From assembly GCA_035578155.1 (NCBI GenBank), contig JAPWDM010000049.1:1772087-1836086 (forward strand): a stretch of 64,000 nucleotides of DNA, in the 5' to 3' direction. Position numbers and translations under genes: made by a program. The stretch is from Brachynemurus nebulosus (taxonomy: Eukaryota > Arthropoda > Insecta > Neuroptera > Myrmeleontidae). The notes under the pieces were generated by a model that saw nothing but the letters and a program-made list of their open reading frames with translations, searched no databases and was not told the origin of the DNA. Shown in pieces: positions 1-13,622 of the stretch. Each line of letters begins with the position of its first letter. The stretch's first letter is position 1.

Positions 1-149
1 ATTTATAGCACCTTATCATATTTTCTTAAATTTAAGGGTTAATAGCAAGTTAAAACTTTTTTGAATAGAAATAAAATAAAAGTCAGCTAAGATAACAAGA
101 TTCAATAGTGAAACGCACAATCATGCCCTACAAGAAGGAAGGTAACTGA

Positions 150-960
150 CGCTGTAGTCCTGAGGGGATATATAAAAAAAAGCTAGTCGAATAAGTCCCT
201 CCAGATGGAAACGAAAGAAAATCGCATTTCCGATAGATTCGCGTTTCCATTGATTCCCAAGGATAAACTCGCGTAAATGCTACCTCAGTTCGTCTCACAT
301 CTTCGTTAAAAAATATGAATTTATGAATAAATTATTGAAGATGATTTTTTTCTGAACAGTTAAAAATAACTGTGTTTTAATTTCATTTTCACACAGCAGT
401 AAAGAAGATTGAAAAATAATATTATACTCCTTTTCAAGTTCCAGTACATGTTCCCAAAGGCGCCCACCATTTTCGTTTGGACAAATGCAAAAACCGATTT
501 ATCTGTGCCAATCTGTTACTATATCAATCACCGTAACCTTTCATGCGTCAGAGTGAAATAAGTTGTTTACTAATAATCAATGCCGTAAAGGAAACTGTCG
601 ACAAAGAAACATAAAGGCCTTTTTTTGCTTCCGGTTATAAGGGCTGGCGATTCAACTACAATGTGAAATGTAAAAACGGTATTTTCGAATAGCGGTTTAT
701 TACTGTGTATTTCTCATGTTACTCGGGCACTGTGGCGTTTACTCTGGTTGAAACATAGCAATATTCACAAAAATGATTGATAGAAAGACTAGTTATGAAC
801 ATGTTTCAAAATATCCTACTGCATATTATCTCACTGAGATGAATTAAGGTAGCATTTACGCATATTCACTGCCTGGAAATGCTATGCGTCTCCATCAGAG
901 AGGACGTATTTGATTAGCTTTTCTATATACGTACCCTGGCACCCGGCCAGGACTACTATC
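150..960. repeat. Degenerate foldback (inverted repeat), about 0.8 kb
   Basis: The left side at about 190-303 (GATGGAAACG, CGCATTTCCGATAG, GCGTAAATGCTACCT) is found in inverted order at about 836-905 (AGGTAGCATTTACGC, GGAAATGCTATGCG, TCTCCATC). The match is imperfect with gaps, so this is an old foldback or MITE. I see no coding potential and no clear target duplication. The rest of 1-1491 is unique-looking AT-rich DNA with no gene. Confidence 0.5.
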
Positions 961-1491
961 GTATTTACACTAATAATATAGATTATTAGCCAATAAGCAA
1001 TTTTAAGTTATGTTTTATATGTTTATTTTTCTCCACATTGTCCTGTAATAATAACGATGATCCGGGATATTTGACGGCTGGTTTGGGATAGTTTGTGTCT
1101 GGGGCCCTCGATTTCTCCTCATGGTCCGGCTCACAATTGGTCTCTTTATTTACATTTAACCAGAAGAGGCTACTCTCGGTATAAAAAAGCGTCTACTTTA
1201 AAGTACAACAATCATATTCTGGAAAAAATTTCATAGATTATACTTTAGGATGTTGAATGAAATGGGTCACTATTACTTACCATATTGCCAAAGAAACATG
1301 CCTCATCAACCCATTACGTCCTCAGGAGTCCTCTCTGTTTCATTGCTATTTCTAATGACATTGTAATCACGTATACAATATTTTTAAGGTTTATCTTCCG
1401 TTAGTTTTAACCTCAGAGGAAACTTATCTTTCAAAGGATATTAAAATTTTATGTATACTAGCCAGATTATTTACCTGTGATTATTTCTTAG

Positions 1492-1695
<204 letters not shown>

Positions 1696-3032
1696 CATGT
1701 GAGTTCTTTGAGAGTTGCCATTTTTACTACAGTCAAATTTGTATGATAGAAATTGTACTGGAAAATGCTACTTTCTTGGATGTAATAGAAATGTAACCAA
1801 CCAGAACACTATCGGTTGATGTAGCCTCAAGTACATATGCATATTTTTACCGCCTAGTTGATAAATTAAAGAAAAATTCAAAAATTAAACTTACGTAAAA
1901 AAAATTATTTTGCTCATTTATGTTGTTAGTTAAGGGCAGGGTAAGGTATTAAAATAATTTTTTTTGCATTTTGTTTATTTTTTTAGCTCAATGCATAATA
2001 TCTCAAGAATATTGTCTCAAAATTTCAAGTTGATTGGAGCAAAATTGACGAAGTTACAAGTATTTTTGTTATTACCTGGCAGATGTTTCGCTCTCTATAT
2101 ATATCTCTCTCTCAGCTCTATTATAGAAATTTCAATGCAGGTACAAACGTGTTTATACCTGTACTGTATATTTTGTCAGTGTAGGGTACAAAATTTAGTT
2201 TAGCAGTAAGTATTCTATATCAGTTTTATACAAAATTTTTTAAGTGTTCAAAACTTTAAAGCGTTTTCCCCACAACTCACTTTTTCAAAGTCGGTGCCCC
2301 TCATAACTAAAAAGCTACCGCACCGATCCCTTTGAAATTTTGAACACTATTTCTATACATAATTTACGCGGTAACGCTGGAGAGTTTTTTTCAAATTAGT
2401 TAATAATTTTTATTTTACAATAACAAATTAGTCGATTTTATTCGCAAAAAATCGTTTTTTTCCTTTCTAAGTGTTCCAAAGAAGTGAAAAATTGAAATTT
2501 CGAAAAGCCCACCCAGCGTTACCTGAGGAAATCTATTATCTAACGAATGAATCTTAATTTTTTTTATTTCGGATGATCCAGCACCAAGTTATGAGGGGCA
2601 CCGCAATTCTACTTTTTTTCCGAGACACGTCCGAATAATTGCTGCCATTACTGTATTTTTTAATATTTCTTTGTGAAAATTTTATACAATATTCTTCGAA
2701 TGTCATACTTTAATGTACCATTGGTTTTAATAAAGAGATTTTAACTGTGTCGTCGTAAAAAAATAACAAAAACATGCTTTTTTTTGTACGAATTAACCTT
2801 ACCCTCCCCTTAATGCATTAGATTAGTTTTATCGAAAAATTAATATATAGTCTCATTTAATAATCTATAAGTTTATATCATAGCTCGAAAACCATAAGAG
2901 CTATAATGCTCCTAACTATAGCAATCTGTTGCCCCCGTCGATAACTACAACTCTTATTTGAACAATTTTTCCATTGAATCAACGGTCTGGCTGTAATAAA
3001 AATGGCAACTCTGAAAAAACTCACACGGTATA
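1696..3032. mobile_element. TIR DNA element, family T, copy 1 (carries a nested insertion)
   Basis: The right end at 2835-3032 is the inverted counterpart of the left end of a second copy at 32656-34033. Both carry GAGTTGCCATTTT, then a pyrimidine-rich stretch, then GAACAATTTTTC. The left end here keeps only about 50 bp (GAGAGTTGCCATTTTTACTA) before jumping to interior sequence (TTCTTGGATGTAATAGAAAT) that in copy 2 lies near 33675, so copy 1 is internally deleted. No transposase is visible, so the element is non-autonomous. It lies next to a (TA)n tract, compatible with TA targeting. Confidence 0.65.
1930..2813. mobile_element. Nested insertion with TTAA-type ends inside family T copy 1
   Basis: The ends read TTAAGGGCAGGGTAAGGT on the left and, inverted, TTAAGGGGAGGGTAAGGTT on the right. 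Copy 2 of family T (33830-33850) runs through the corresponding site without this 0.88-kb segment, so copy 2 acts as an empty site. Palindromic TTAA at both ends is the target signature of piggyBac-like elements, but no transposase is present and the TIR does not match a piggyBac end that I recognise. Confidence 0.55.
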
Positions 3033-5195
3033 TAATATTTGATCTTACATCAAAAAACAAAAAGTGAGCATAATTGACTAGGTATGTCTCCATCATTATC
3101 TCCTTAAAATCCCTATGTAGGTATTATGGTATACAGACAGACAGCGTGAAAACAAACAACGCAAAAACGCTCACTAGGAGGTTGTGATGGATGAAAACAG
3201 TTATTATTACATCCGTTGTTAATGATGTTATTTTAAAACGTTATTATTTCAAAAAATGTTTTTATTTCAAGCAAACGAATCTAATATTGTTGTTTTATAA
3301 ATTAATTACCGTTCAGTAAAATTACGTTGTAATCAAATTACATATTATACAAGAGTACACAGATACATCGGTCTGGAACGCTGCGCTGTATGTGCTATTA
3401 TAGACTTTAGTATGTTCACTGCCACATTCGCTTCTTTAAAACATCTTTTTCAAAATAAAATTATATGACACTATTATCTACTAAAAACTTTTAAGGCAAT
3501 TTGAAATAATGAAAATACAGTCACGGATATACAAATTCAAACGACGTGTTTTAATTTATTCTTAATTTGGGAAAGTATAGTGTAGTCATAAGGGACGAGT
3601 CTACTTTAGACAATCATAAAGTAGGTGATTTTTAGGGAGTTAATTTATTGCAAAGAATAATGCAATCATCTTTAAAATATTTTATCTATTTGAAGGGATT
3701 TTCTAAATTTTACGATTTGAGTTTTTAAAACTGTATACCATTTGAAGACTGGACTTCAAAAACAAGCTAAGTAGCAAAAAAAAGTCTAGACTTGGCAATG
3801 TCACTTAGATTCCTTTTTCGAGTCTAACTCAATTTTTAATTTTTTCTTTTGGCCTGTTTTTAAAGTCCACTCTTCATTTGGGACTGTGTCTGTCACTGAA
3901 GGCGAAAAATAACACAGAGAAGAGAATCCAACACTGACTATGTTTGATAAGATGGTGGTAGCGTTGCACGGTAAAAAATATTGGTTTAATAAGTAATCTA
4001 ACAGAGGTTACATATGTGGCAACACCAAAATGTTATAAAAATGTAATCGGTTCAATATATTAAAAAAATTAATTGTAATATAACTGATATTAAAAATTAA
4101 TTGAACTTGGATTACAGTTACAAAACCAAATTTTATTCCAATTGTATTTCAAACTAATACTATGAATATTAAGATCAAAAGTTCAAAAGGTATTAAAAAT
4201 AAGTAATGGTTGATTATATTTTAAACCAAATATGTATTAAAAGATAGGTTTCTTTGGTTTGAAGTTTTAATATTGTCTGTATTAAAATCTATTATTGTAA
4301 TTACTAAATATTGTAATGAAGGTTATATTGAAACGCAGTAGCATTTTTGTATTACCAACATTTTATTGATTTTTTCTTTTACAATAAACAAAATAAATGT
4401 GAATTTCTAAAAAAAATTAGATCTCTGGGCTTAGCTCATGGTCTATTTCTCCTTGAATGTTTTCAGTAGATTCTTCTGGTTTTTTCCTTCTTCTTCTTCT
4501 TTATTTTCATCATCAAATTGGTACAATTCTATGAAAGAAACAAAAATTAAAAATATTGTAGGTTAATAAATAAGAAATTTAGCAACTTTTACTCACTTGA
4601 TATCAAAATATCGTTAGAAGTAATTTGATATTGTCAATTTTCTGTAGACCAAAACGTTTTCGCAGACCAGGAACAAAACAAAACGACCAAAACGACCAAA
4701 AAAAAAAGAATAAGAAAAACTGTTTGAATGTTGAGAAAGAAATAAACCGCGTTTGTTTGGTTAAAAACGAATTTGTTAGAAGATAAAGGCAGTTGTTGAA
4801 TGCAAAATTATTGCTTCTTGTCGAACATTCATTAAAACTTGCAGACCAGAGAATTTTTGCAGAAATAGGTATAAAAAATATCGAATATGAGTAACCAAAT
4901 ACGCACATGGCTAAATTACCAATTAAGTTAGTACTGGAAAATTCATGAATCATTTTCGGAACGTAAAAATTTACATTTTCATGATGAATTTAAATATAAA
5001 AATAAAAAAATATAGGACGTATTTGCAACCAATAATAATAGTTGTGTTCCAGCATCGCATGTTTGACAGTCCGCAAACTGTTTGCACATGCGTAACTCAC
5101 AATCAGTTAGACCGTTCCAGCACAACAAAATCAAACATTTTGTACATTTTGTACAAGCTGTACAACGTTTCAGCATCATTTTAGATATGTATTTC
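3033..5195. other. AT-rich intergenic DNA, no gene seen
   Basis: Open frames at 4603-4953 and 4945-5218 have AT-driven composition, no recognisable motif and overlap one another on opposite strands. The stretch contains many short A/T runs. I see no supported feature. Confidence 0.6.
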
Positions 5196-5850
5196 AAGCT
5201 CCGATAGCCCAAAATCATACCGTATAAAACACCTCAAATTAAAAAAGCTAAATCGATAGTAACCAATGCCGACAATAGGAAATGCCCGCCAGACCTTTAA
5301 ATTTTTATTTATTTATTTTTTTTATTTTATTTAAACGCTTGAGCTGCTTTGGCTATGCGCATAAAAGAGTATCCGCAAAAAAATATTGTTAAAAAAACTC
5401 CAAAAATTAAACGCACCTGCTACTGACACAAATTGAATAGTCCAAGCTCCGATAGCACAAAATCATACCGGATAAAACACCGCAAATTGAAAAAGCTAAA
5501 TCAATAGTAACTAATGTCGACAATAGGAAATGCCCGCCAGACCTTTAAATTTTTGTTAAATTCTATTTTTAAAAAATTTTTGAAATGGCCGAAAAAAACG
5601 TCAAATCTACCCCACATAACACACCTAGCTGAAATTTACATATATTATAGCAAATTGTATGTATTTTACTGCAAAATCGGCCTGTCTGGTATATTTTGTT
5701 AATTAATGTCTAACACACCTATTTTTGTTAGTGAAAATTTTAGGCAAATCTATCTCACATAACACCTTGCTGAAATTTACATATGTTACAGCACATTATA
5801 TATATTTTACTGAAGAATCTGTCTGTCTGGCATATTTTGTTAATAGTAGG
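5196..5850. repeat. Diverged direct repeats, about 115 bp and about 90 bp units
   Basis: A unit beginning AGCTCCGATAGC and ending GCCAGACCTTTAAATTTTT occurs at about 5196-5310 and again at 5443-5555. A second unit containing GCTGAAATTTACATAT and CTGTCTGG occurs at about 5628-5700 and 5769-5845. This looks like a short segmental duplication within repetitive DNA. There is no gene. The stretch from 5850 to 6350 shows nothing further except a typical insect repeat phrase (CCAAATTTCAACCCTCTAAG near 6238). Confidence 0.6.
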
Positions 5851-6655
5851 GGAACCCATGATGCTAAATAGGGACATTCTCAAGCGTCGTTGAGACCTAT
5901 TGATTTTGACAATTAGATGATATGAAGGAAAAAAGTTATATGATGTATATCATTTTAGTGGTGGGGGGAGCGTCTACAGATGTTCAAAAATGGAAAAAAA
6001 ACTGTGACACTGAAATATTCGAGCGCATCAGATAATAATAGTGCATATATCCCACGTATCTATGATAACGGAAGTATGTTAATCTGCCGGTTTACATGGC
6101 GGGGGTGGCCGTATGGAAGGGTAGAAAACAGGAAAAATTAAAGGGCATAGCTGGGTAAGATAGGGAAAACGGCCCTTGACGCAAGATTGATTGTTCTTAT
6201 AGGAAATAATATTTCTTAGCTCCAGATACAGTCCTGCCAAATTTCAACCCTCTAAGGCTAATAGTTTTCGAATACACAAACAGACAAAAATTTTCAAAAA
6301 AAATTGTTTTTTTCGAAATTACTGAGCCGATTTATTTGAGTTTAATATATACTCTTCAAAACAAAATAAGGGCCACTTGAAAGTTTGTATTTTAAAACTG
6401 ATTTATGTCGATCCACGTCAAAATAACTTTTCTAAATGACTGTTGTTATGGTGTGGTTGAGTAAATGATAACAGTTAGGTTTAAGTGATATTATTGTTGA
6501 GGGGAAGATTCAAACGTTTTTTTGTCTCGCACAGCGTGAAGTGGTTAGTTTTACTAATTTTTTTGAATTTGATTTTAAATCAGTTTGCGCTAGATTATTG
6601 ATTGCTGAGGTTGTTTTTTGAAGTTTGGCGTGTTATTCAATCATTTATTTTTACA

Positions 6656-6871
6656 ATGCCGAGAATTCGACACCATATGGACGAAGCTACTGCTACCAGA
6701 GCCGTAACGATGATTGAGGGTGGTCAATCTCAACGTTCCGTGGCTCTGCAGTTGGGTTGTTCACGAATGGCTATTCAAAATGTTTGGAATCGGTATCAGC
6801 AGACCGGTAGTGTAACCCCGCGCCGTGGATCAGGAAGAGTTCGTGCTACCACTGCCCGTGAAAACCATTAA
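6656..6871 (+). pseudogene. Tc1 transposase, N-terminal fragment
   Basis: The start is placed at the ATG at 6656 (Met-Pro-Arg-Ile-Arg), because upstream residues in the open frame are not transposase-like. The roughly 70 residues carry the N-terminal paired-like helix-turn-helix of Tc1 transposases, which binds the TIR: EGGQSQRSVALQLGCSR is the recognition-helix region, followed by a Gly-Arg-rich linker (RRGSGR). The frame stops at 6871, just after the linker, where full-length relatives of about 340 residues continue into the second DNA-binding domain. The break coincides with an internal deletion of roughly 100 codons before the catalytic fragment at 6916. Non-functional. Confidence 0.85.
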
Positions 6872-6915
6872 GAAGTTTTTTAGTGATGATCGACGCGTAA
6901 GAGTGTGGAGAAGGA

Positions 6916-7254
6916 GTGGGGAAAGGTTTTCTGATCGACAGATTTGGCGGTCCTAATGTCATGGTCTGGGGTGGAATTAGTTTGCAAGGCAAAACTGAGC
7001 TTGTTTTCCTGAACGAGGGTACTGTAACGGCTCAAAGTTACATCGAACAGGTTGTCAGACCCCATGTGATCCCCTTTGCACAACGAGCGGCCGACGGATT
7101 TATCCTGATGCAGGATAATGCCCGAGCGCATACCGCTCGAGCGACGACAACTGTCCTTAGGGAGGCTAATATACAGGTTTTACCGTGGCCTACAAATAGC
7201 CCTGACTTGAACCCAATAGAACATCTTTGGGATCAATTAAAACGGCGAGTCTGA
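6916..7254 (+). pseudogene. Tc1 transposase, C-terminal DD34E catalytic fragment
   Basis: This fragment holds most of the DDE catalytic domain of a Tc1 transposase, which cuts and joins transposon ends at TA. NVMVWGGIS precedes the core, MQDNARAHTA supplies the second Asp, and SPDLNPIEHLWD supplies the Glu. I count 34 residues between that Asp and the Glu, the Tc1 hallmark. The first catalytic Asp region is lost with the upstream deletion. A TGA at 7252-7254 follows Arg-Arg-Val. The same frame continues to about 7446 with a typical Tc1 C-terminus (RRCWEEIPDE, PRRLQECV), so the stop is a point nonsense mutation, probably of an Arg codon. Confidence 0.9.
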
Positions 7255-7669
7255 GCAGCCGGAGAGGATGTACACACCCAACAACAACTGATTGATTTCT
7301 TGAGAAGATGTTGGGAGGAGATTCCTGATGAAACCGTTAGGCATCTTATTGAAAGCATGCCGAGGAGGCTTCAAGAATGTGTTTTAAAAAGGGATGGCAT
7401 ACTCGATATTAAATCACCGAAAAGTTGCATAATGTGTGCTTTTACTCAAAGCGTGAACGTTTGTTGATGACTGTAAAAATGACTATAAAAATGATAAAAT
7501 CCTTAAAAAATATAATTATGGATTAATTTTTTATTTAATCGTATTAAAATTAATTTTATTTAGTAAAAAATTAGTTCCTTAATTAAATGTAAGCATACCT
7601 TATACTGTAAATTATATAAAAATAAACTTATGCAGCAAAACATGAGTGGCCCTTATTTTGTTTTGAGTA

Positions 7670-8369
<700 letters not shown>

Positions 8370-8380
8370 CGCCTCCCGAC
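8370..8380 (-). other. Polypurine tract next to 3' LTR
   Basis: On the minus strand this reads GTCGGGAGGCG immediately before the LTR start TGTTGG. It is short and G-rich, in the position expected for plus-strand DNA priming. Confidence 0.6.
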
Positions 8381-8408
8381 GCTAGAAGATTGAAGCTGAG
8401 AGAGAGAT

Positions 8409-10427
8409 TCAATCTAAGTCGTTGTTGATCTGGGGATGAATTTTCCTAGCTGGGCGGATGCGGTCAGCTAATGATATTGATCGTCTGGAGCTGATTCTGG
8501 TTGGTCCGGAGTATGGTGGCGGATTTGGAAGTGGTGGAGCTGATACAGTACCATCTTCGGGAGAATAGCGTACGTCGTAGGTCTGGACTTTTGTTTGATC
8601 TTCTTTATTGTTGTAACATTGATTGAATATCTTGATACAGGGTGAATGTTGTCCAGGGCGCGGTGCTTTTGTACAGCATAAGAATTTTGTTAGAAGATTG
8701 ACTAGGCCTCACCATTTTAGTAGATTGTAGATGACGGCAAGTGCTACGACTCCTATAGTTATTGAGATAGCGGTTGTGAACCAGGATGAGTGCTTTATAA
8801 TAAATGGTTTTGATAATTGTTCTTTCAATACGTCGTCAAATTGTTGTAGTTTGTGTTGGGCGAATTTCAATTCATTTAAGTCTAGATGAGTGAACTTGAT
8901 TGGCTGGAGTTCCAGAGCTTGCAGTGTTACGTTAATTTGGGGTTTGATGCAGCAGTCGTCTTGGGTGATGTCGGTTATTGGAATTTTTATTGTTGTTGTT
9001 TTGTTGTACAAGTTGGTTTCTGCTTCCAGGGTGTTTAGATTTGTGTAAGCTTTGCAATTGGAATCCAGTGTTAAGATCCCTATTTTGTCGATAACTTCTT
9101 CGTGATCCGGTGCGTCGTAGCAAAGGATGTTTAGTGCTGTAGGTTTTGATGTGACGAAGAGCCATTGGGATGGATTGATGTTCTGCCAGATTTAAACTTC
9201 TGCATGCATTGTCTTTACTTGGCATGACGCAGGAATCTTGCTTGTAATTTTGGAGAATAGCTGAAGTTCACATTGTTGCTGCCCGGTTTTGCGGAAAGTT
9301 GAGACGGCCTTGCATAACCATTTTTAATTGACGACTTCTTTGTATTTATCCAGAGTTTTCAACATTGTATATTGTGTTATTGGCTTGGATAACAGGATAT
9401 AGGGATTTTCTGATTGGATATATGAGAATATGTAAGAATTGTTTGGGTGTGGGGTTGGTAATGGATAGATTTGATAAAGATCGTAGTCAGTTAATGGAGA
9501 AATAGGAATTTGTAATTTTACAACAAGAATTTTGTTATTGAGGAAAGCTTTAACGTCCATGAGTTTGTAATAATGTTCAATAGTGTCAATTGGTAATGGA
9601 ATTGGTAAAGAAAAATTATAAGACATCAGTTTCAGTTCGTTAAATAGCGTTTGTGAGTCCACGATATTATAGTCGATTATCCCGTGTCGTATTAAAGTTA
9701 GATCTAGCAAATATTTCTCGATTTGGAGTAGGAGTTCGTTAGCAATGTTTGATAATAGTGTGATATGTTCAACAATCTGAATTTCACTTTGTTCTTTTTG
9801 GAGTAAGTTTGTCGTAGTTTTAGAGAAATTATTGAATAATTTTAAGTTTGTATTTAATATGTTTTCGTTATTCTTTAGATTAGTTAGTGAGCTATTAAAG
9901 TTTTCGATTGTTGAAGAAATCACACGGATTTGTTGTTGCATAAGTAGTTCGGTTTGTTTTTTGTCGTTTATTAGTGAATTTATTGAGTATGTGTAAAAGG
10001 TTGCGTCGCCAGTGTCTGGTGTGCCAAATAACCATTTAAGTCCGTAAGAGATTCCATTAATTAGTCCTCGTTTTTGTCGAGTATGTCTTTCGAGGGTATT
10101 TAGTTTGAGTTTGATTTTGTCTAAAATATTTTTTATAGTGTTTACTTGGTTGTTGCAATAAAATACGCTATAGTTTTCTTCATCTACTAGATGGCAAAGT
10201 GTTAGTGCTTTCAAGTAATGGTAATTAACTAATTCTAGTTGATTATCTAATAATGTTAAATTATAATAAAGGAGAAGAGAATATTTTTGATTTGATACTT
10301 TTGTTGACCCTAAATGCTTATAAAATAGACCAGCTGATGAATTTATTTTCTCGATCTTATATGGCGCGGTTACTAGGGCCAGGACCAGGATCGTGAGGGT
10401 TAGCGGGATGATTAGTTTGTTCGGCAT
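8409..10427 (-). pseudogene. env: Errantivirus-type envelope (env), interrupted
   Basis: Membrane fusion glycoprotein frame of the errantivirus/baculovirus-F type. The start is placed at the ATG at 10425-10427, followed by a hydrophobic signal segment. A furin-like cleavage motif RQKRG is followed by a glycine-containing fusion-peptide-like stretch. Coiled-coil-like Leu/Asn-rich sequence and several N-x-S/T sites follow. Near the C-terminus is a transmembrane segment (about 8715-8770) and then a Pro-rich tail. Three in-frame stops break it: TAA at 9324-9326, TAA at 9192-9194 and TGA at 8709-8711. The same frame stays readable to a TGA at 8409-8411. It is therefore a dead copy, not a domesticated gene. 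Confidence 0.85.
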
Positions 10428-10445
10428 TGCTGTCGTTCCCGTGAT

Positions 10446-10456
10446 CTGAAACAAAA
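10446..10456 (-). promoter_or_regulatory. Candidate splice acceptor for env mRNA
   Basis: On the minus strand the sequence TTTTGTTTCAG lies about 19 nt upstream of the env ATG, within the 3' end of the pol frame. Errantivirus env is known to be made from a spliced mRNA, so position and consensus both fit. The donor was not located. Confidence 0.5.
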
Positions 10457-10593
10457 GGTTTCAGTTGATTCAAGTGATAGGTCCCTTTTTTATTCTTTGT
10501 TAGTTCTAGGGTAGCAGTGTTATTATTGTGTACCTGAATGATTTTGTAAGGGCCTTTATATTCGGGATTAAGTTTTTTATTGTTAGCTTTTGA

Positions 10594-13497
10594 TTAGCTA
10601 TCACGTAGTAATACCAGTTGGTTTTCCTGGAATGTATATGTTCGATTGTGTGTCTTGTCATAATATTCTTTTGCGGTGTTTTTTAATTTTATTATTTTAA
10701 GTTGTTCTTTAGCAACGTCTCGTATCGTTTTTAGTTTGTTAGTTACGTCTTCGACAAGATTGTGGTAAGTAGGTTTGTCTCTTGGTTTTTCGAACTGGGA
10801 TGGAATTTTTGGTCTTTCTCCGAATACGAGTGTATAAGGGATTTCCTGGGTGGATATGTGTTTGTGTGTATTGTATGAATGGGTTGCTAAACATATAAGT
10901 TCGTCCCAGTTGTTTGTACTTTTGTCGATGTAACATCGTATATAGTCTCGTAGTGTTAGGTGAGTTCGCTCTAAACTACCGTTTGTTTGGGGATGATAGG
11001 GGGTGGTGAGTTTGTGTTTGATTTCTAGTAGTTTTGTCATTTCTTTAAATAATTTTGAGGTGAATTCCGTGCCTTGGTCAGTCAGTATGTATGTGGGGAA
11101 ACCGAATATTGCACAATATTTTCTTAGGTGAATAGCTACAATTTCGGCGTCATGGCTGGCCATAGGGTAGGCTTGGATAAAGTTTGTCAAGTCATCTTGT
11201 ATGCTAAGAACGAATTTATTTCCACTGGATGTTTCTGGGTAAGGTCCCATTATGTCCATTGCGATTTGTTCGTTAAAAGATTCAGCTGTGGTCGTTATGA
11301 TCATTGGTGATTTGTTTGGTTTAAAATTGGTTTTTACGGTTTGACAAGTTGGACAGTTTTGTATATAGTTTTGTATGTCTTGTTTGATAGTTTTCCATGA
11401 ATAATTTTCACGGATTGCGTCATACATTCTGTTGAAACCGAGGTGTCCGGCTAGGGGATGGTCGTGATTTACTTTTAGGACAGTTTCGATTGCTTTTTTG
11501 GAATGGATTTGTATTTTTATATGTTTTAGGATTTTGAATTTTTTATTTGGGAATAGGTACTGAATCATTGAGTTGAAGGTCTCTTTTTTGATTGATGAAT
11601 TATAAAAAGGGATGTTTGCGATTGTGACGTTATCCAGGTTTTGAACTTCCATTACTCCTTTAATATTTTTTAGACATTCGGACAGTATTGTATATTCTAT
11701 GATGTCGTTAAAATATTGTTTAACAAAAATCAATATTAACTTTTGCTTTTCCTGTAGGGAATTTAGTACTGCTAGTTCCCCAGGTCTGTGAGTTTTAAAT
11801 GATTCAAGCGTAGGACAGTTTCGTATTACATAGTATGAATAATGATTGTTGCTGGATAAGTCACATGAATAGGGAATCATTAGGTTCGATATATTTTGCA
11901 AGGTAGATATTTCTCGGGTTGGTTCTGGTGTTTCTAACGTTTGTTGGTGAAATTTTTTAAAGTTTTCGAAATTAATATCGTCAATGTTATGGGTTGGTCT
12001 ACTAAGCGCATCGGCATTGGAATTGACTTTTCCTGGCTTGTAAATAATTTTATAATTATATTCCATAAGTTTTAATCTCCAGCGAACTAATCGTGAAGAT
12101 GGATCTTTGCAGGAAAATAGCCAAGTCAAAGGACGTTGGTCGGTAACAATAGTGAATTGTTGTCCGTACAAGTATGGTCGGAAATGTTTGACTGACTCGA
12201 CAATTGCCAGTAGCTGTTTTTCCGTTGTCGAGTAATTACGTTCGGCTGAGTTTAACGTCTTTGAATAGTATGAAATGGGAAGGTCTTCTCCGATTTCTCC
12301 TTGAGATAATACGTCGGCTATTGCCTCGTTAGAAGCGTCCGTAGTTAGTATAAATGGTTGATCGAATTTCAGGTACTGTAGGATAGGTTGTGTTGTTAGG
12401 ATGGTTTTTAATTCTTCAAAGGATCTTTGGCAAGTTTCCGTCCATTTAAATGCAGTGTCCTTTTTAAGAAGAGTCGTTAAAGGTTTAAAAATTTTTGCAA
12501 AGTTGGGAATAAACTTCCTATAATAACCGACTAATCCTAGAAACGATTTTACGTCTTTAGGGTTTTTTGGTTGATTAATTTTCGTGATTGATGTTATTTT
12601 GTCGGGATTTGGTCTTACCCCTTCGCTAGTAATAATGTGGCCCAGATAGGCGACTTCTTTTCTCAAGAATTCACACTTATCGGGTTGCAATTTTAAGTTG
12701 TGTTCGCGTAACTTGTCAAATACTTTACATAATTTTTCATTATGTGAGTCTAGGGAATCGGCGTAGATGACAATGTCATCCAGGTAAACAAAACAGACTA
12801 TTCCTTGTAACCCGCTTAGGACTGCGTTCATTAAGCGCTGGAATGTACTAGGAGAGTTTTTTAACCCAAAGGGCATTCTATTGAATTCATAATGCCCTGA
12901 GGAGACCGTGAATGCAGTCTTCTGTTTATCGTTTTCAGACATTTCGATCTGGTGAAAGCCAGAAACCAGATCTAGTGTAGTGAAATATGTAGACTGACCG
13001 AGCTGATCTAATATCTCCTCTATGTTTGGTAGTGGATACGCGTCAGAAACCGTTTTATCGTTCAGTTTCCGATAATCTATGACAATCCTCCATTTTCTGT
13101 TACCGGAGGCGTCAAGTTTTTTAGGTACTACCCACACAGGGGATGACCAGGGAGAGATTGAATGTCTAATGATATTTTGGTCAAGCATTTGACTAATTTG
13201 TTTATTTACTTCATTTTCGTGTACTTTGGGATATCGATATGTTTTTGTAAAGATAGGTGTAAGATCAGTAGTGATAATTTCATGTTTAAGTGTTTTTGTA
13301 CTCGCTAATAAGTCTCCTGGCAAGTGAAATATGTCTTGGTAATTTTTACAAATTTGAATTAATGATTCACGTTCTTCTTTATTCATGTGGTCTGTCCGAA
13401 TGTTTTCGTGTAAAAGTTTTGTACGATCCTTGTTTGATTTGTTAGGGGGTCCTGTTTGTGTTATATTCAGAATTTGTTCATTAGGGATGATAGTCAT
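10594..13497 (-). pseudogene. pol: Gypsy pol: reverse transcriptase, RNase H, integrase
   Basis: 967 codons of open frame. RT: SPWSSPVWVVPKK, then IDYRKLN, then the catalytic FVYLDDIVIY near residue 238. RNase H follows (TTDASNEA; LTWLF). Integrase has an HHCC zinc finger (HPLAGHLGFNRMY ... NCPTCQ) and a DDE core (AMDIMGPY, LTDQGTEF, NGSLERTH). The frame actually starts upstream: it is open to about 13625, where it is out of register with the protease frame, so a small indel separates them. It ends at a TAA at 10594-10596, after FQENQLVLLRDS. The same frame then stays open past 10450 with typical integrase C-terminal sequence (YKGPYKI), so this stop is premature. Confidence 0.95.
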
Positions 13498-13622
13498 TTC
13501 GATCAGGTTTATTTGAGGAATTGGGATTTGTATTTCGTCATCAGAAGTGTTTATAATAGGATAGGTTTTTGTGTCTTTGTCAATTAGTAATTTGTCTGAG
13601 ATTATTATTGATTGATGTAGAT

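Noticed and set aside
6880..7131. Minus-strand ORF opposite the Tc1 transposase
   Set aside because: Antisense shadow of the catalytic fragment.
8932..9225. Basic 97-codon minus-strand ORF in the env region
   Set aside because: It lies in a different register from env and overlaps env sequence that stays readable apart from its stops; it is a shadow frame.
8409..10427. Possibility that env is a domesticated host gene
   Set aside because: Three in-frame stop codons and ordinary LTR-element context argue for decay rather than selection.
11128..11310. Plus-strand ORFs inside the Gypsy element (also 13756-14106)
   Set aside because: They are antisense to pol and protease with no motif of their own.
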